Shown here piece by piece: positions 20,500 to 29,869 of a stretch of DNA of 64,000 nucleotides. The notes under the pieces are model-generated. The model did no database searches and was not told the DNA's origin. It was given only the letters and a program-made list of their open reading frames with translations. This DNA is from Leptolyngbya ohadii IS1 (GTDB lineage Bacteria > Cyanobacteriota > Cyanobacteriia > Elainellales > Elainellaceae). The stretch is from positions 1,438,530 through 1,502,529 of the forward strand of contig NZ_NKFP01000006.1 of NCBI RefSeq assembly GCF_002215035.1, given 5' to 3'. Numbering within the stretch: position 1 is the stretch's first letter; each line of letters opens with the position of its first letter. Both the position numbers and the translations under genes were made by a program.

Positions 20500-21657
20500 T
20501 TACCCTTTTTTGCTCGTTTTATTGGCGATTGGCAGCGAAAATCGGAAGGTGCTGCCCTGACCCAACTGGCTCTCTGCCTCAATGGTGCCGCCCTGTAGCT
20601 CGACCAGCCGCCGACAAATTGCTAGCCCGATACCCGTTCCGCCAGAGTTACGGTTGCGCGATCGATCCGCCCGCCAAAATCGTTCAAAGACGTGGGACAA
20701 ATCTTCTGGGGCAATGCCTTCTCCCGTATCGACTACAGCAACCCAGACCCGATGCGAAGCCGTGCCGCTGCTGGAATGCTCAAAATCTGGGCGTAGCTGC
20801 ACCGTAATCGAGCCGTTAGGCGTGTAGCGAATCGCATTGCCAATCAAATTTACCAGGATTTGTTCGACGCGAAACGGATCGGCATTCACCAGGGGCAGGT
20901 CTGGCGGAACATCTACCAGCAGCTTCGGGCTGTCCTGCGCCACCAGCTGATCGGCAAATCGCTGTACAATTCCTTCCACCAGCGGACGCAAGTTCATTGG
21001 ACGGGCATCGATCGGCAAATAGCCCGCTTCCATTTTGGACAGCTCTTGCAGATCGTTGACTAATCGCTGCATTCGCGCCGTTTCTCTGGCAAGCCGATCG
21101 TAGATTTCGGATGAAGGCTCGATCGTCCCATCCGATAGTCCTTCCAGATAGCCCCGCAGAATCGTGAGGGGGGTTCTCAGCTCGTGGGTCATATCGCTGA
21201 CCAGTTCACGCCGTCGCTGTTCTACCCCTTCCAGAGTAGCTGCCATGCGGTTAAAGCTGGTCGCCAGCTGATCCACTTCGGGAATTTCGCTGCTGGGTAC
21301 CCGTTCATCAAGCTGTCCGGCGGCAAATTTCTTGGTAATCTCCTCCATCTGGATCAGCGGTTTCACGATTCGCTTTGTCACCAGATAGCTCAGCCCGCCC
21401 GCCGTTGTTGCCCCAATTACCACCGACCAGAAAGCCCCCTGGCTCCAGGCATCCTCAAACCGCCGAATCAGCTGGGCACGCACTTCCCCCACACGCCAGC
21501 CACCCACTTCAATTTCCCGCAGATAAAGCCCAAAAAAACGCGGTGAGGAGATTTTCCCGACCGCCAGCAGGGTCAACAGCCCAACAATCATCACAATAAT
21601 GTGGGAGAAAAATAGCCGCGAGCCTAAGCTCTGTTTTCCCGTTGGCGGTTTTTTCAT
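20500..21657 (-). CDS. Membrane sensor histidine kinase (BaeS/PhoR-like)
   Basis: 385 aa. Order: TM1 (about 15-35), short extracytoplasmic loop, TM2 (about 72-92), HAMP, HisKA with phospho-His in DMTHELRTPL, then HATPase_c (NLIGNAIRYTPNG N-box; VVDTGEGIA G1; GGTGIGLAI G2). It autophosphorylates and should pass phosphate to a receiver, but none is adjacent. Its start overlaps the end of the upstream YbhB/PEBP gene (ATGA at 21654-21657), so the two are probably translated from one message. Confidence 0.92.
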   Translation of the reverse strand: MKKPPTGKQSLGSRLFFSHIIVMIVGLLTLLAVGKISSPRFFGLYLREIEVGGWRVGEVRAQLIRRFEDAWSQGAFWSVVIGATTAGGLSYLVTKRIVKPLIQMEEITKKFAAGQLDERVPSSEIPEVDQLATSFNRMAATLEGVEQRRRELVSDMTHELRTPLTILRGYLEGLSDGTIEPSSEIYDRLARETARMQRLVNDLQELSKMEAGYLPIDARPMNLRPLVEGIVQRFADQLVAQDSPKLLVDVPPDLPLVNADPFRVEQILVNLIGNAIRYTPNGSITVQLRPDFEHSSSGTASHRVWVAVVDTGEGIAPEDLSHVFERFWRADRSRNRNSGGTGIGLAICRRLVELQGGTIEAESQLGQGSTFRFSLPIANKTSKKG

Positions 21658-22376
21658 GGGCGGCGATAGCGACCGATCAGTTCTGCTTCTGCGAGGGTGT
21701 GTCCTTCCATAGCGCTAATGACCTCTGCTTGGCTTGCTCCCGGCGGAAGATCCAAAAACTTATCTAAAGCATACAGCCTAAACACATAACGGTGTGTGCC
21801 GCTTGGCGGACAGGGACCCCCATAGCCAAACTTGCCAAAATCACTCTTGCCGTGGGTGCCTCCTGCACTCAGCAGCGGATTCGCCGGAACCCCCTCCGGC
21901 AACTGGCGCAGATCGGGCGGTAGATCATACAGCACCCAATGCACAAAAGGATTTTCAGGCGTTTTTCCAGGCGCATCCGGGTCGCTTGCCAGCACTGCCA
22001 AACTTTTAGTCCCCGCTGGAGGTGCATCCCAACTGAGAGCAGGCGATCGATTCTCCCCATCACAGGTATATTTCGCAGGAATCATTCCATCCGCAGCAAA
22101 AGCAGCACTGCTCAGGGTCATCGTTTTACCGGATGCTTGCCCGGACTGCCCTTTTACAGCACTGCCTGGATTATTTTCTGGTTGGCTCCCTGCCGAATTC
22201 TCCGCCTGTCCCGATCGCTGCCCCACTGACTGTCCCACTGACTGTCCCGATCGCGGCGTACAGCCCGTTATTCCCAGCCCCATCAGCCCGATCGCCCCTG
22301 TACTTACTACAAGAAACGATCTTGCAAGAAACGATCGCCGCCTGATGGTCTCACCAGGAAATTTACCTCCCACCAT
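21654..22376 (-). CDS. YbhB/YbcL-type phosphatidylethanolamine-binding (PEBP) lipoprotein
   Basis: About 240 aa. N-terminal RRRSFLARSF (twin-arginine-like) and a lipobox (LGITGC) indicate export and lipid anchoring. After a Gln/Ser linker comes the PEBP fold: PAKYTCDGENRSPALSW, DPDAPG, FVHWVLYDLP and GPCPPSGTHRYVFRLYAL match the family's ligand pocket motifs. ATG 22376 is preferred over TTG 22397. Bacterial members have uncertain function (small-molecule or lipid binding). Overlap with the kinase gene hints that it could feed ligand information to that sensor; this is inference. Confidence 0.87.
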   Translation of the reverse strand: MVGGKFPGETIRRRSFLARSFLVVSTGAIGLMGLGITGCTPRSGQSVGQSVGQRSGQAENSAGSQPENNPGSAVKGQSGQASGKTMTLSSAAFAADGMIPAKYTCDGENRSPALSWDAPPAGTKSLAVLASDPDAPGKTPENPFVHWVLYDLPPDLRQLPEGVPANPLLSAGGTHGKSDFGKFGYGGPCPPSGTHRYVFRLYALDKFLDLPPGASQAEVISAMEGHTLAEAELIGRYRRP

Positions 22377-22452
22377 GTCAATTGCCTGTTTGCTCAACGC
22401 TCTGGTTTTGATCTTAGGCGAATTCCTTTGGGGTGGGGGAGTGGGGAATAGA

Positions 22453-22743
22453 TTATACGTCGTAGATCAAGCACTCAATGCGGCTGGGGAATTCTTCGCA
22501 GTACCGCTCAAATGCCGTCATGCGCTTCGTCTGCTGCTTACGGTGGGCTTTCTCAGCCAGCAGCTCCTCCACAATATCCCAGGCAACGACCGCTTCAACG
22601 GAATTAATTCCCTGAGCCGTGGTCACTGTACGAGCATACTCCAGGGCATCCTGGATTCTTTGTTCAATTGAAATGGCTGCTTCGGAAGCTGATTGAGCAG
22701 CATCATCCGCAGATTGATCAAAGCGAGAAATTGATTGAACCAT
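22453..22743 (-). CDS. CP12-like protein lacking the N-terminal cysteine pair
   Basis: 96 aa. The C-terminal two-thirds matches CP12: AVVAWDIVEELLAEKAHRKQ corresponds to the family AWDxVEELxAExxHxx core, and RYCEEFPSRIECLIYDV to the C-terminal Cys-loop motif. CP12 bridges GAPDH and phosphoribulokinase and shuts down the Calvin cycle in the dark by redox control. The N-terminal Cys pair, which binds PRK in canonical CP12, is absent, as in several cyanobacterial or phage CP12 variants. Met 22743 is chosen; longer in-frame starts add an unconserved tail. Confidence 0.82.
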   Translation of the reverse strand: MVQSISRFDQSADDAAQSASEAAISIEQRIQDALEYARTVTTAQGINSVEAVVAWDIVEELLAEKAHRKQQTKRMTAFERYCEEFPSRIECLIYDV

Positions 22744-23080
22744 GATTACAGAAATCCTTAAGTTAGAGGGTGAACTGGGTAAAATCGGGACTAGCCCCAC
22801 GAAAAACTGCTTCTGGAGAGGATTTGAAGCTGTCTTCTCTCCGCTCACCTCTAGTTTACCTATAACTAATTAAAATTTCATGTTCGGAAAACCATAATTC
22901 TGGTTAATATTTTCTGAAGAAAACCGCCCTATCCCCTCATCTCCCCTCGCTCCCCTGCTCCCTGCTCCTCACTCCCCACTCCCCCTCTCCCTCAAACAGG
23001 ACTAGCACAATACCCAAATGACCGATAGGATTTTTGGATGTAGAACGATCGTCTCGTAATTAGTAAGGTTAGAGAGACCT

Positions 23081-23830
23081 ATGACCATTCATCCCACACT
23101 GCAAATCGCATTCCAGCAAGCAAACGCCCTGAAAGTGATCAGCGGCTTGACCAACTTTGACGCCGATCGCGTGGCTGCGGTGGTGAAGGCTGCCGATCGG
23201 GGTGGCGCGACCTTTGTAGACATTGCGGCTGATCCGGATCTGGTTCGCCTGGCAAAGCAGTTGACCCATCTGCCTGTTTGCGTTTCTGCCGTGGACCCAG
23301 AAAAATTTGTAGCGGCGATCGAAGCGGGCGCAGACCTGATCGAAATCGGAAACTTCGACCCCTTCTACGCGCAGGGCATCCGGTTTGAAGCTGCCGAAGT
23401 CCTGGAACTGACCCAGCGGACTCGCGCTCTGTTGCCCCACGTCACCCTGTCCGTCACCGTTCCCCACATCCTGGAACTCGACCAGCAGGTGCAGCTTGCC
23501 GAAGCCCTGGTTCAAGCAGGCGCAGACATCATCCAAACCGAAGGTGGCACCAGCAGTCAGCCCACCCACCCCGGCACCCTGGGACTGATTGAAAAAGCCG
23601 CCCCCACCCTGGCAGCCGCTTCGGAAATCTCCCGTGCCGTTACTGTTCCTGTGCTTTGTGCTTCCGGTCTGTCCAGCGTGACTGCTCCCCTGGCGATCGC
23701 CGCAGGTGCATCAGGAATCGGAGTCGGCTCTGCTATCAACCGCCTGAACGACGAAATCGCAATGGTTGCCGTTGTCCGCAGTCTGGTGGAAGCCCTGGGC
23801 ACCGTGAACCGGGGACGGATTGCTGTTTAG
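23081..23830 (+). CDS. ycf23: Ycf23/DUF561 TIM-barrel protein
   Basis: 249 aa with the Ycf23 signature opening NALKVISGLTNFD and barrel motifs VDIAADPDLV, GADLIEIGNFDPFY, ADIIQTEGG and GASGIGVGSAIN (a phosphate-binding-like loop). The family is conserved in cyanobacteria and some plastid genomes, resembles NanE/HisA-type barrels, and has no established reaction. Confidence 0.88.
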   Translation: MTIHPTLQIAFQQANALKVISGLTNFDADRVAAVVKAADRGGATFVDIAADPDLVRLAKQLTHLPVCVSAVDPEKFVAAIEAGADLIEIGNFDPFYAQGIRFEAAEVLELTQRTRALLPHVTLSVTVPHILELDQQVQLAEALVQAGADIIQTEGGTSSQPTHPGTLGLIEKAAPTLAAASEISRAVTVPVLCASGLSSVTAPLAIAAGASGIGVGSAINRLNDEIAMVAVVRSLVEALGTVNRGRIAV

Positions 23831-24016
23831 GGAGTAGATGAGTGGATGGGTGGATGAGTGGGAGTGGGGAGTAGGAAGTAAGGAAGGGAAAGGAGGACAG
23901 CGAAGTGGGGCGATCGAGTCGCTGAGTCGATTCACAATAGATGTAGATTAGTCAACTACCCGATCGGTCAATCAGGACTTCCCCGAAACCCAGCAGTCAA
24001 TCCCCTACCCCTACCC

Positions 24017-24056
24017 CTTCACCCATCCACCCATCCACCCATTCACCCATCCGCCC
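24017..24056. repeat. Tandem 8-mer (ACCCATCC) repeats abutting cofG
   Basis: Four to five copies, reverse complement of the GGATGGGT unit at 13553-13600, end two bases before the cofG ATG. The repeat replaces any recognisable Shine-Dalgarno sequence there. Confidence 0.75.
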
Positions 24057-24058
24057 CT

Positions 24059-25054
24059 ATGCCCAACCTCATCACCTATAGCCCCGCCTACACCCTCGTC
24101 CCCACTTATGAGTGCTTCAATCGCTGCACTTACTGCAACTTTAGGAAAGAGCCAGGACAGGACGAATGGCTGACCCTCGACCGGGCAGAGCAAATTTTAA
24201 GACCGCTTCAGTCTCAGGGAGTGATTGAAATCTTGATTCTGAGCGGAGAAGTGCATCCGCAGCATCCCAGGCGATCGGCTTGGCTCCAGAGAATTTATGA
24301 CCTGTGCGAGCTTGCCCTGAATCTGGGATTTTTGCCCCACACCAATGCGGGAATTCTCAGCTTTGAGGAGATGGCAAGGCTTAAGACGGTGAATGTTTCG
24401 ATGGGGCTGATGCTGGAGCAGATGACGCCGACCCTTCTAAAAACCGTCCATCGTCACGCGCCAAGCAAAATTCCAGCGGTGCGGCAACAGCAGCTCGAAT
24501 GGGCAGGGGAACTCAAAATTCCCTTTACGACGGGCTTGCTGCTCGGCATCGGCGAAACCGAGACTGACTGGATTGGAACTCTGGAAACGATCGCGCAAAT
24601 TCACGATCGGTATAGACATATCCAGGAAGTCATCCTGCAACCCCACAGTCCCGGACAGCATCAGTCCTGGCAGGGCAGTGCTTTTGCAATCGAAACCTTG
24701 CCCGAAGTCATCCAACTCGCCCGTACCCTGTTACCCTCAGACATTACGCTGCAAATTCCGCCTAACCTGATTCCAACTCCATCCCCACTCATTGCTTGCT
24801 TAGAAGCAGGCGCAGGCGACCTGGGGGGCATTGGACCCAAAGATGAAGTGAATCCCAACTATCCCCATCTCCACGATGCGAGTCTTGCCGCAACCCTTCA
24901 GCAGTACGGCTGGCAACTCATTCCTCGTCTTCCCATCTATCCCCAGTACGATGATTGGCTTGCTCCAGATCTCAAGGCTCAGGTGCGATCGTGGCGCGAT
25001 TCCCTTCTGCAATTACCGATTGGAAACGGCAAAGCAAAGGCTCTAATGGGTTAA
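24059..25054 (+). CDS. cofG: FO synthase subunit CofG (radical SAM)
   Basis: 331 aa. The radical SAM cluster motif is CFNRCTYC (CxxxCxxC, residues about 19-26). It is followed by CofG-typical LILSGEVHPQHP, GFLPHTNAGILS and HSPGQ. With CofH it makes 7,8-didemethyl-8-hydroxy-5-deazariboflavin, the chromophore of F420 and of some cyanobacterial photolyases. cofH is not in the window. The ATG sits directly after an 8-mer repeat with no visible ribosome-binding site. Confidence 0.93.
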   Translation: MPNLITYSPAYTLVPTYECFNRCTYCNFRKEPGQDEWLTLDRAEQILRPLQSQGVIEILILSGEVHPQHPRRSAWLQRIYDLCELALNLGFLPHTNAGILSFEEMARLKTVNVSMGLMLEQMTPTLLKTVHRHAPSKIPAVRQQQLEWAGELKIPFTTGLLLGIGETETDWIGTLETIAQIHDRYRHIQEVILQPHSPGQHQSWQGSAFAIETLPEVIQLARTLLPSDITLQIPPNLIPTPSPLIACLEAGAGDLGGIGPKDEVNPNYPHLHDASLAATLQQYGWQLIPRLPIYPQYDDWLAPDLKAQVRSWRDSLLQLPIGNGKAKALMG

Positions 25055-25056
25055 CG

Positions 25057-25839
25057 CTAGACGGGCACCCGCTCCACAGCCGTCTCGAAACGTCCATCTG
25101 CCCATAAGCGCACCATGCGAAATCCCGGCGCTTCATCATCGATCGCAAAGGTTTCGCTGTGGGGCTTGAACTGGACACAGGTTGAAGGACTCCCCAGGTA
25201 GGTTACACCCCGCCGCCGCTGCTCAAACACCTGATGGATATGCCCAAATAACACTAGCCTCACCTGAGGATGCCGATCGATCACCGCTAGAAAATCTTCC
25301 GCATTGTTCAGCCCGATCTCCCTCATCCAGGCAGACCCCACATCAAATACCGGATGATGCAGTGCCACAAATGCCGGAAGATCCGGATAACGACGCAGCG
25401 CCTCGTCTAATTCCTGTAGGCTCTCCGGGGACAACTCACCACCCACCTTTCCCTCCACCCTGGAGTTGAGCAGAATGCCCTGCCATCCCCCCCACCGTAA
25501 TAATTTCTCACTCCGAAAAGGTGCATCGCTGAGAATTGACGTTATCAACTCCGGACAATCATGGTTCCCCGGAATCCGGTATGCCGGAACACCAAGTGGA
25601 ACGATCGCCTTCCGCAGATGCTCGTAAGATTCTTGCGTCTCATCCTGAGACAGATCTCCCGTCAGCAATAGAATATCAGGCTGCCTCTGCCGAACCCGCT
25701 CCAGTACAGCTTGAAGCGATCGCAAAGCGCTGCCGCCTGCGGCGGATCGAGCAGTCGTTACATCTTTCAAAGCCTGGTCACAGTTCTCAAACAGATGGGT
25801 GTCTGTGATCTGGGCGATCGTTAAGCCTGTACTTATCAT
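25057..25839 (-). CDS. CpdA-like metallophosphoesterase (cyclic-nucleotide phosphodiesterase)
   Basis: 260-aa calcineurin-like phosphoesterase: QITDTHLF (DxH), LLTGDLSQD (GDxxxD), IPGNHDCP (GNHD), VALHHPVFDVG and LFGHIHQVF (GHxH) give the full set of binuclear-metal ligands in CpdA order. It probably hydrolyses cAMP or related cyclic nucleotides in the cytosol. Convergent with cofG, two bases apart. Confidence 0.88.
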   Translation of the reverse strand: MISTGLTIAQITDTHLFENCDQALKDVTTARSAAGGSALRSLQAVLERVRQRQPDILLLTGDLSQDETQESYEHLRKAIVPLGVPAYRIPGNHDCPELITSILSDAPFRSEKLLRWGGWQGILLNSRVEGKVGGELSPESLQELDEALRRYPDLPAFVALHHPVFDVGSAWMREIGLNNAEDFLAVIDRHPQVRLVLFGHIHQVFEQRRRGVTYLGSPSTCVQFKPHSETFAIDDEAPGFRMVRLWADGRFETAVERVPV

Positions 25840-25967
25840 AGATGTGAATCAAACTCAATTTTTCTTTCAGAGTTATTTCCAGCGCATTAATCCCAAAAGA
25901 TTTCCTAATCAGCCCATACTTTAAACGAATGCAGCAAGATTTGATATACTGATCATCAGATTAATAT

Positions 25968-26039
<72 letters not shown>

Positions 26040-26120
26040 TAAAATGTGTTGTACAATCACAAATTCTTTTGTACGATCGCACACTATATGTCGCTCGTCG
26101 CACGTTAGTGTCGTTGTGAC

Positions 26121-26658
26121 TGTTCACATTATATTGCGCAATTTCCAAACGACTTGCGCAACGTGCCTCTTTGGGCGTTTTTCGCTAAGTTCAAATGACT
26201 TACGCAAAATTACAACAGTTTTCAAATGGCTTGCGCAATTAACCCAATCAAAATCATCCGATTTTTGCCCAGTTACTACAACACATACAGATAGATGCTT
26301 TCAGAGGGTTATTCAGCTTGATTTTATGGCAAATGAGTTGCGCAAAATGAGAATTTGGCAAATGAGTTGCGCAAATTACATCAATTTCCAAATAACTTGC
26401 GCAATACCTTTACGTTGTCTTGCTGTCAGCCGTCACGCTATTTTGCGCCGGCATCACATTCGTTGCGCTGCACAAAAAATATGAGAGGCAAGCTACTCTT
26501 TTGTAAACGCTTCTTTACAGTAAGCAATGTAGCTGTACGTTTTCACGAAAAATGGCGCGGCTTTCAAACTCGTGGCGCGTAGCCCGATTTGACCTGCATT
26601 TTAAGCCTTTCAAATTCATGGCGCGAATTTTTCTTGTTTTCAAATTCGTGGCGCATTT
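26121..26658. repeat. Clustered about 20-bp motifs typical of CAST ends (TnsB-site candidates)
   Basis: At least nine variants of TTCAAATGACTTGCGCAA occur at 26143, 26190, 26221, 26329, 26358, 26387 and, in the subfamily TTCAAATTCGTGGCGC, at 26563, 26609 and 26639. Spacing is 29-31 or 46-47 bp within clusters. Two clusters are preceded by terminus-like hexamers (TGTTCA at 26121; TGTACG at 26535). The 26050 end itself has a different motif (GTCGYTSGTSRC-like, about 26075-26120). Regular spacing and terminus-like starts suggest transposase-binding arrays. Confidence 0.7.
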
Positions 26659-26889
26659 GATTGCCGTGACTGTTCGTATCTATCAAATGACAGTCATCTT
26701 GGCGGGGACGACAGCTACGACTCTTGCCTTAGAAAAAGCGATCGCATAGTGTCGTTTACAGTCACAAGAGGCTGAAAGCCTTATCAAAACCTGCTTTGGG
26801 GTCCGATCGCTGTTGTCGCGACAAGAAGCGATCCGTGGGGTGGCAAGAGCCGCACCTGTCGTCACCCGCCAATGTCGCTGTCGTCTGAT

Positions 26890-27472
26890 AGGTTTCTCTT
26901 TTTCGTCCAGCGAGCATCCGTATGCTTTTGCACCAAGCGATGTGAATTGTCCTACTAGCCTTGGGGAATCTCGCCCTGCTTGAGGAGTTCATTTTCTTTG
27001 TCGCTGTTGTGCTGCTTCGGCATAGGAATGAGTGTGGCATCTAAAATCTGTTTGGCTTTAGTAGCGTAGCCCTGTTGAAATAGGTAGCCATCGAATTGCT
27101 CAAACAAATGCTCGATTAACCCCTGTTCGCTCAACTGTTTGCGAAATAGGCAGACTGTTGTTGCATCCGGCAGTTCATCTGTCAGGCTAAAGTCCATAAA
27201 CTGCATAAACGACAAGCGGTCACTCACCTAATATTCTAGTTCCTCATCGAGGCATATTGTACAACTGCTGCAACACCAATAACTTCAACATCACAATCAC
27301 GTCGATTGCTTTGCGTCCCGCATTACTCTTGCCGAGTTTATGGTGGATTTGCTCTAGCGTCGAACGAAAGGTTTTCCAGGGAATGATTTCGTTGAGCCGT
27401 ACCAGTAAATCTTTTTTCTGCGTTAGTTTGGCTTGCCGTTCTTCCCAGTCCCAAAATTCAGCTTTGCCCTGT
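26890..27472 (-). pseudogene. IS5-family transposase relic
   Basis: Fragments in several frames read as an IS5-group transposase. The N-terminal part (KLTQKKDLLVRLNEIIPW; SNAGRKAIDVIVMLKLLVLQ) ends in a stop near 27230. The middle (DRLSFMQFMDFSLTDELPDA; QILDATLIPMPKQHNSDKEN) is 26955-27227. DARWTKK remains near 26900. The C-terminal catalytic part is gone. It occupies the position where tniQ is expected after tnsC. Confidence 0.82.
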
Positions 27473-27476
27473 CAAA

Positions 27477-28223
27477 TTAAAGTGCCTCACCATTTATCGG
27501 TTTGCAAATGACTCTCAACAAGCACTCAATCAACATATCGAAATTACCCTCCGATAATTCATATAAATTAGTCATTACTTCAAAACTAATCAATTCTGAT
27601 GTTTCCGGTGAGTTAAGAAAATCATTGAGGACATGTACAACCTGTACCATTTCCTCTAATTCTAAATTTTTGAATTCAAATTTATGTCTAAAGTAGTCAA
27701 GGAGATCAAGTTTCTTTAGCGTCTTAATTAATTTAATAGAACCAACGAGAATTAATGCCAGCTTAGTTGTTTTTGAAAACATCACAATATCTACTAAAGC
27801 TTGATTGGTCATAAGGTGGGCATTGTCAATTGTTAAACTTCTAACTTGAAGAACCTCAATCAAACTCCAACCCTTTAACTTGGCACTATGAAGTTTATCC
27901 TCATAGTTAAGGCTAGAACTTACACTATCTAGAATTAGTTGACGAAGAACTGTAGAGGTACAAGAAGATGTGCATTGAATATAGTGAGCGCTGGAAGGAA
28001 AATCTTGAGCTAAACCTGGCGCTTGGATAAATTGCGAAACGCAATACTCAATGGCTTTTGTTTTTCCGGTTCCTTGGCTACCAATAACTAAACCAAATCG
28101 CCTATAGTTATGGCACTGCTCAAACCATTGTAGAAGCTGAGTAAGCTGCTTCGTTTCTATCAAAAAAGAACCGTTTATAAAGCTCTCTATTCTATTGTTT
28201 ACCGCCAGATTGTTTTGAACCAT
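27477..28223 (-). CDS. tnsC: TnsC-like AAA ATPase of the CAST, divergent
   Basis: About 248 aa from ATG 28223 (AAGGTG upstream); the frame is open to 28271. Walker A GSQGTGKTKAIEYC, sensor-like LALILVGS and the following DYFRHKFEFKNLELEEM align with the order of motifs in V-K TnsC. TnsC polymerises on DNA and links Cas12k/TniQ to the transposase. Walker B reads LTIDNAH: the catalytic Glu of IDEA is Asn, so hydrolysis is probably impaired. The gene is more AT-rich than the chromosome. It follows the tnsB relic on the same strand. The reading frame is whole, but function is doubtful. Confidence 0.72.
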   Translation of the reverse strand: MVQNNLAVNNRIESFINGSFLIETKQLTQLLQWFEQCHNYRRFGLVIGSQGTGKTKAIEYCVSQFIQAPGLAQDFPSSAHYIQCTSSCTSTVLRQLILDSVSSSLNYEDKLHSAKLKGWSLIEVLQVRSLTIDNAHLMTNQALVDIVMFSKTTKLALILVGSIKLIKTLKKLDLLDYFRHKFEFKNLELEEMVQVVHVLNDFLNSPETSELISFEVMTNLYELSEGNFDMLIECLLRVICKPINGEAL

Positions 28224-28497
28224 TTTCACCTTCATTAACCAGCTTCTAATATTAAGGGAAATCCAAATCAATGCAAACTTTTCTTTTTTAATAGGCAGTT
28301 TTAGTTGCTTAGTGGTGCAGAAAACTCCTGAAGCTTTAGGAGGTGTTCAAGAACTAGATTTACACATTCATATTCCGATTCAGCAACGCCTATATCTGGT
28401 TCTTCCCTATGTTATTCTAGTAGGAAGATAATCGCGAGTGTTCACACAAATTTTTTATAGATATGGAGGATGTAATAATAAATTATTTCTCTGGGGG

Positions 28498-29283
28498 CTA
28501 CTCCTTCGGATACTTATTAAGTCTTACCGGTAGCAATTCACGACTAGATTCTTTAATGTTTGAGCCTCTTGGTAAGTCACTCATTCCCCTGCTTGATGAA
28601 TTCTGGGTTCTGGCTTTTGTCTTTACAAGATTTGGGTTTTTATCAGGCTCAGTTAACCAGATTTGGCATCGAGTTTCTAAACGATAACGAGAGTGAATAT
28701 TATGGTTGTATTGAAGGATGTAATCCTCAAACAAATCCTTCAACTCCTCGTACCTCAGAGTAGTAGTTTGCTATGGGAAATCAGTAAGCCTCGATACTGA
28801 TTGATGCTTCAACAAATTCACGCTTAGACCCTGAAGCATTCGTTCAATACTACCCGTGAATGAGAGATGCCTGCCTACCTTCAACCTAAGAAGCTGAATT
28901 CTTTGGGTTTCGGCAAAGCGAGCAAGACTGGTTGAATTGCTTGTCAGTTCAGTACCCCCGTCCGTCAGGAGAAACTGAGGAATGCCTCCAGTTGTCCAGA
29001 GGTCAGGTGAGTCATAGCGTGATGGATAGTTTTTAGGGCAAACTGCGTGAAGTAATGCGGCGATTACGGCATTATCTTCTCCTTCATCTTCATGAGTTAA
29101 GCGGTAACCTACAATTGTTTTTGAGTAGAGAGCAGAAACGATAGCAAGAATAAGGCGACTGTTTGGAGGAGACTCTTCAGTGAGATTTGAGCTAAAAATT
29201 GTCAAACTTATTAGCCAAATCTGGTTGATGAATTTTGCTTGCATGCAATTGCTTAATTCCAATTCTGTTTCTCCTGATTTCAT
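28498..29283 (-). pseudogene. tnsB: TnsB transposase pseudogene (DDE core remnant)
   Basis: One frame, interrupted by an in-frame TAG near 28771, carries the TnsB core. QIWLISLT stands where active proteins have WQxDxT, so the first catalytic Asp is Ser. FLLTDGGTELTS keeps the second Asp, and SIERML keeps the Glu. After the stop the frame continues as YEELKDLFEDYILQYNHNIH, matching the segment after the catalytic core. The N-terminal DNA-binding domains and the C-terminus are missing. The transposase is therefore inactive three times over. Confidence 0.85.
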
Positions 29284-29420
29284 ACTTTCTACCTCCTGTA
29301 TAAAGCTGAATCTTCATTAGCACTTGGCTCTACAGGTGTTAACTCACCTGATTAATTGGCTGAACAACGGTCGTGAATATCAACGCTAGGTATGTTACTT
29401 AACCTACGCTTAGTGAGTAA
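29284..29420. other. Junction between crRNA and tnsB relic
   Basis: AT-rich non-coding stretch. Canonical elements have their right end just beyond the delocalised crRNA; no TGTACA terminus is present here. Confidence 0.4.
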
Positions 29421-29474
29421 TTTGCAGACCTCTGCCTCTTTCAACCTACCCCCAATACTTCTTGTTCTACTGTG
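29421..29474 (-). ncRNA. Delocalised CAST crRNA (repeat plus 17-nt homing guide to tRNA-Cys)
   Basis: Read on the minus strand, a repeat ending GGGGGTAGGTTGAAAG (29453 to 29438) is followed at once by AGGCAGAGGTCTGCAAA (29437 to 29421). That guide is identical to tRNA-Cys bases 25988-26004. The repeat's GGGGGTAGG pairs perfectly with CCTACCCCC in the tracrRNA (29881-29873), better than either repeat of the main array. This is the homing arrangement known for V-K CASTs. Confidence 0.9.
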
Positions 29475-29555
29475 CTTCAAACAAGAAATAGCCTATGCAC
29501 TGTAAAAATTGATTGTGACAGTAAGAATTAGTCACAGTCCCGGATGGCATGGCGA

Positions 29556-29664
29556 CTTTCAACCTACCCGCTGTTGAGAAATCAATCGAACCGGCTGTTT
29601 GAACGTCGGTGGGAGAAAGTTGTATGACTTTCAACCTATCCGCCGCTGAAGAATCGATCGCACC
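29556..29664 (-). CRISPR. Short V-K CRISPR array, two degenerate repeats
   Basis: Two 37-nt repeats, 29628-29664 and 29556-29592, are about 80% alike. Each begins CTTTCAACCTA on the plus strand, i.e. ends TAGGTTGAAAG in transcript sense, as V-K repeats do. They enclose one 35-nt spacer (29593-29627), and a second spacer-like segment follows (29521-29555). Mismatches to the tracr anti-repeat and divergence from each other suggest decay. No target of the spacers was seen in the window. Confidence 0.8.
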
Positions 29665-29869
29665 TCCGGAGGCTAAAACTTTTGCTACACCAAGGTTTGT
29701 AGAAACCTTTTGCCAAAGCCCAAAATTGGGCTACTATTCCTTCTGGAGTGCAAATAGATTTTTGCTCGCTGTACCTTCAGACATCTTGGGGAGAGGTTCT
29801 TCTGGCAATTTGCCAAAGGTGCCCGATAAACCGACCTCGCTTCGCTTTGTCAATTTGTACAGAAAGTCA

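Noticed and set aside
28463-28687. 74-codon plus-strand frame over the tnsB relic
   Set aside because: Antisense shadow of conserved TnsB sequence on the minus strand.
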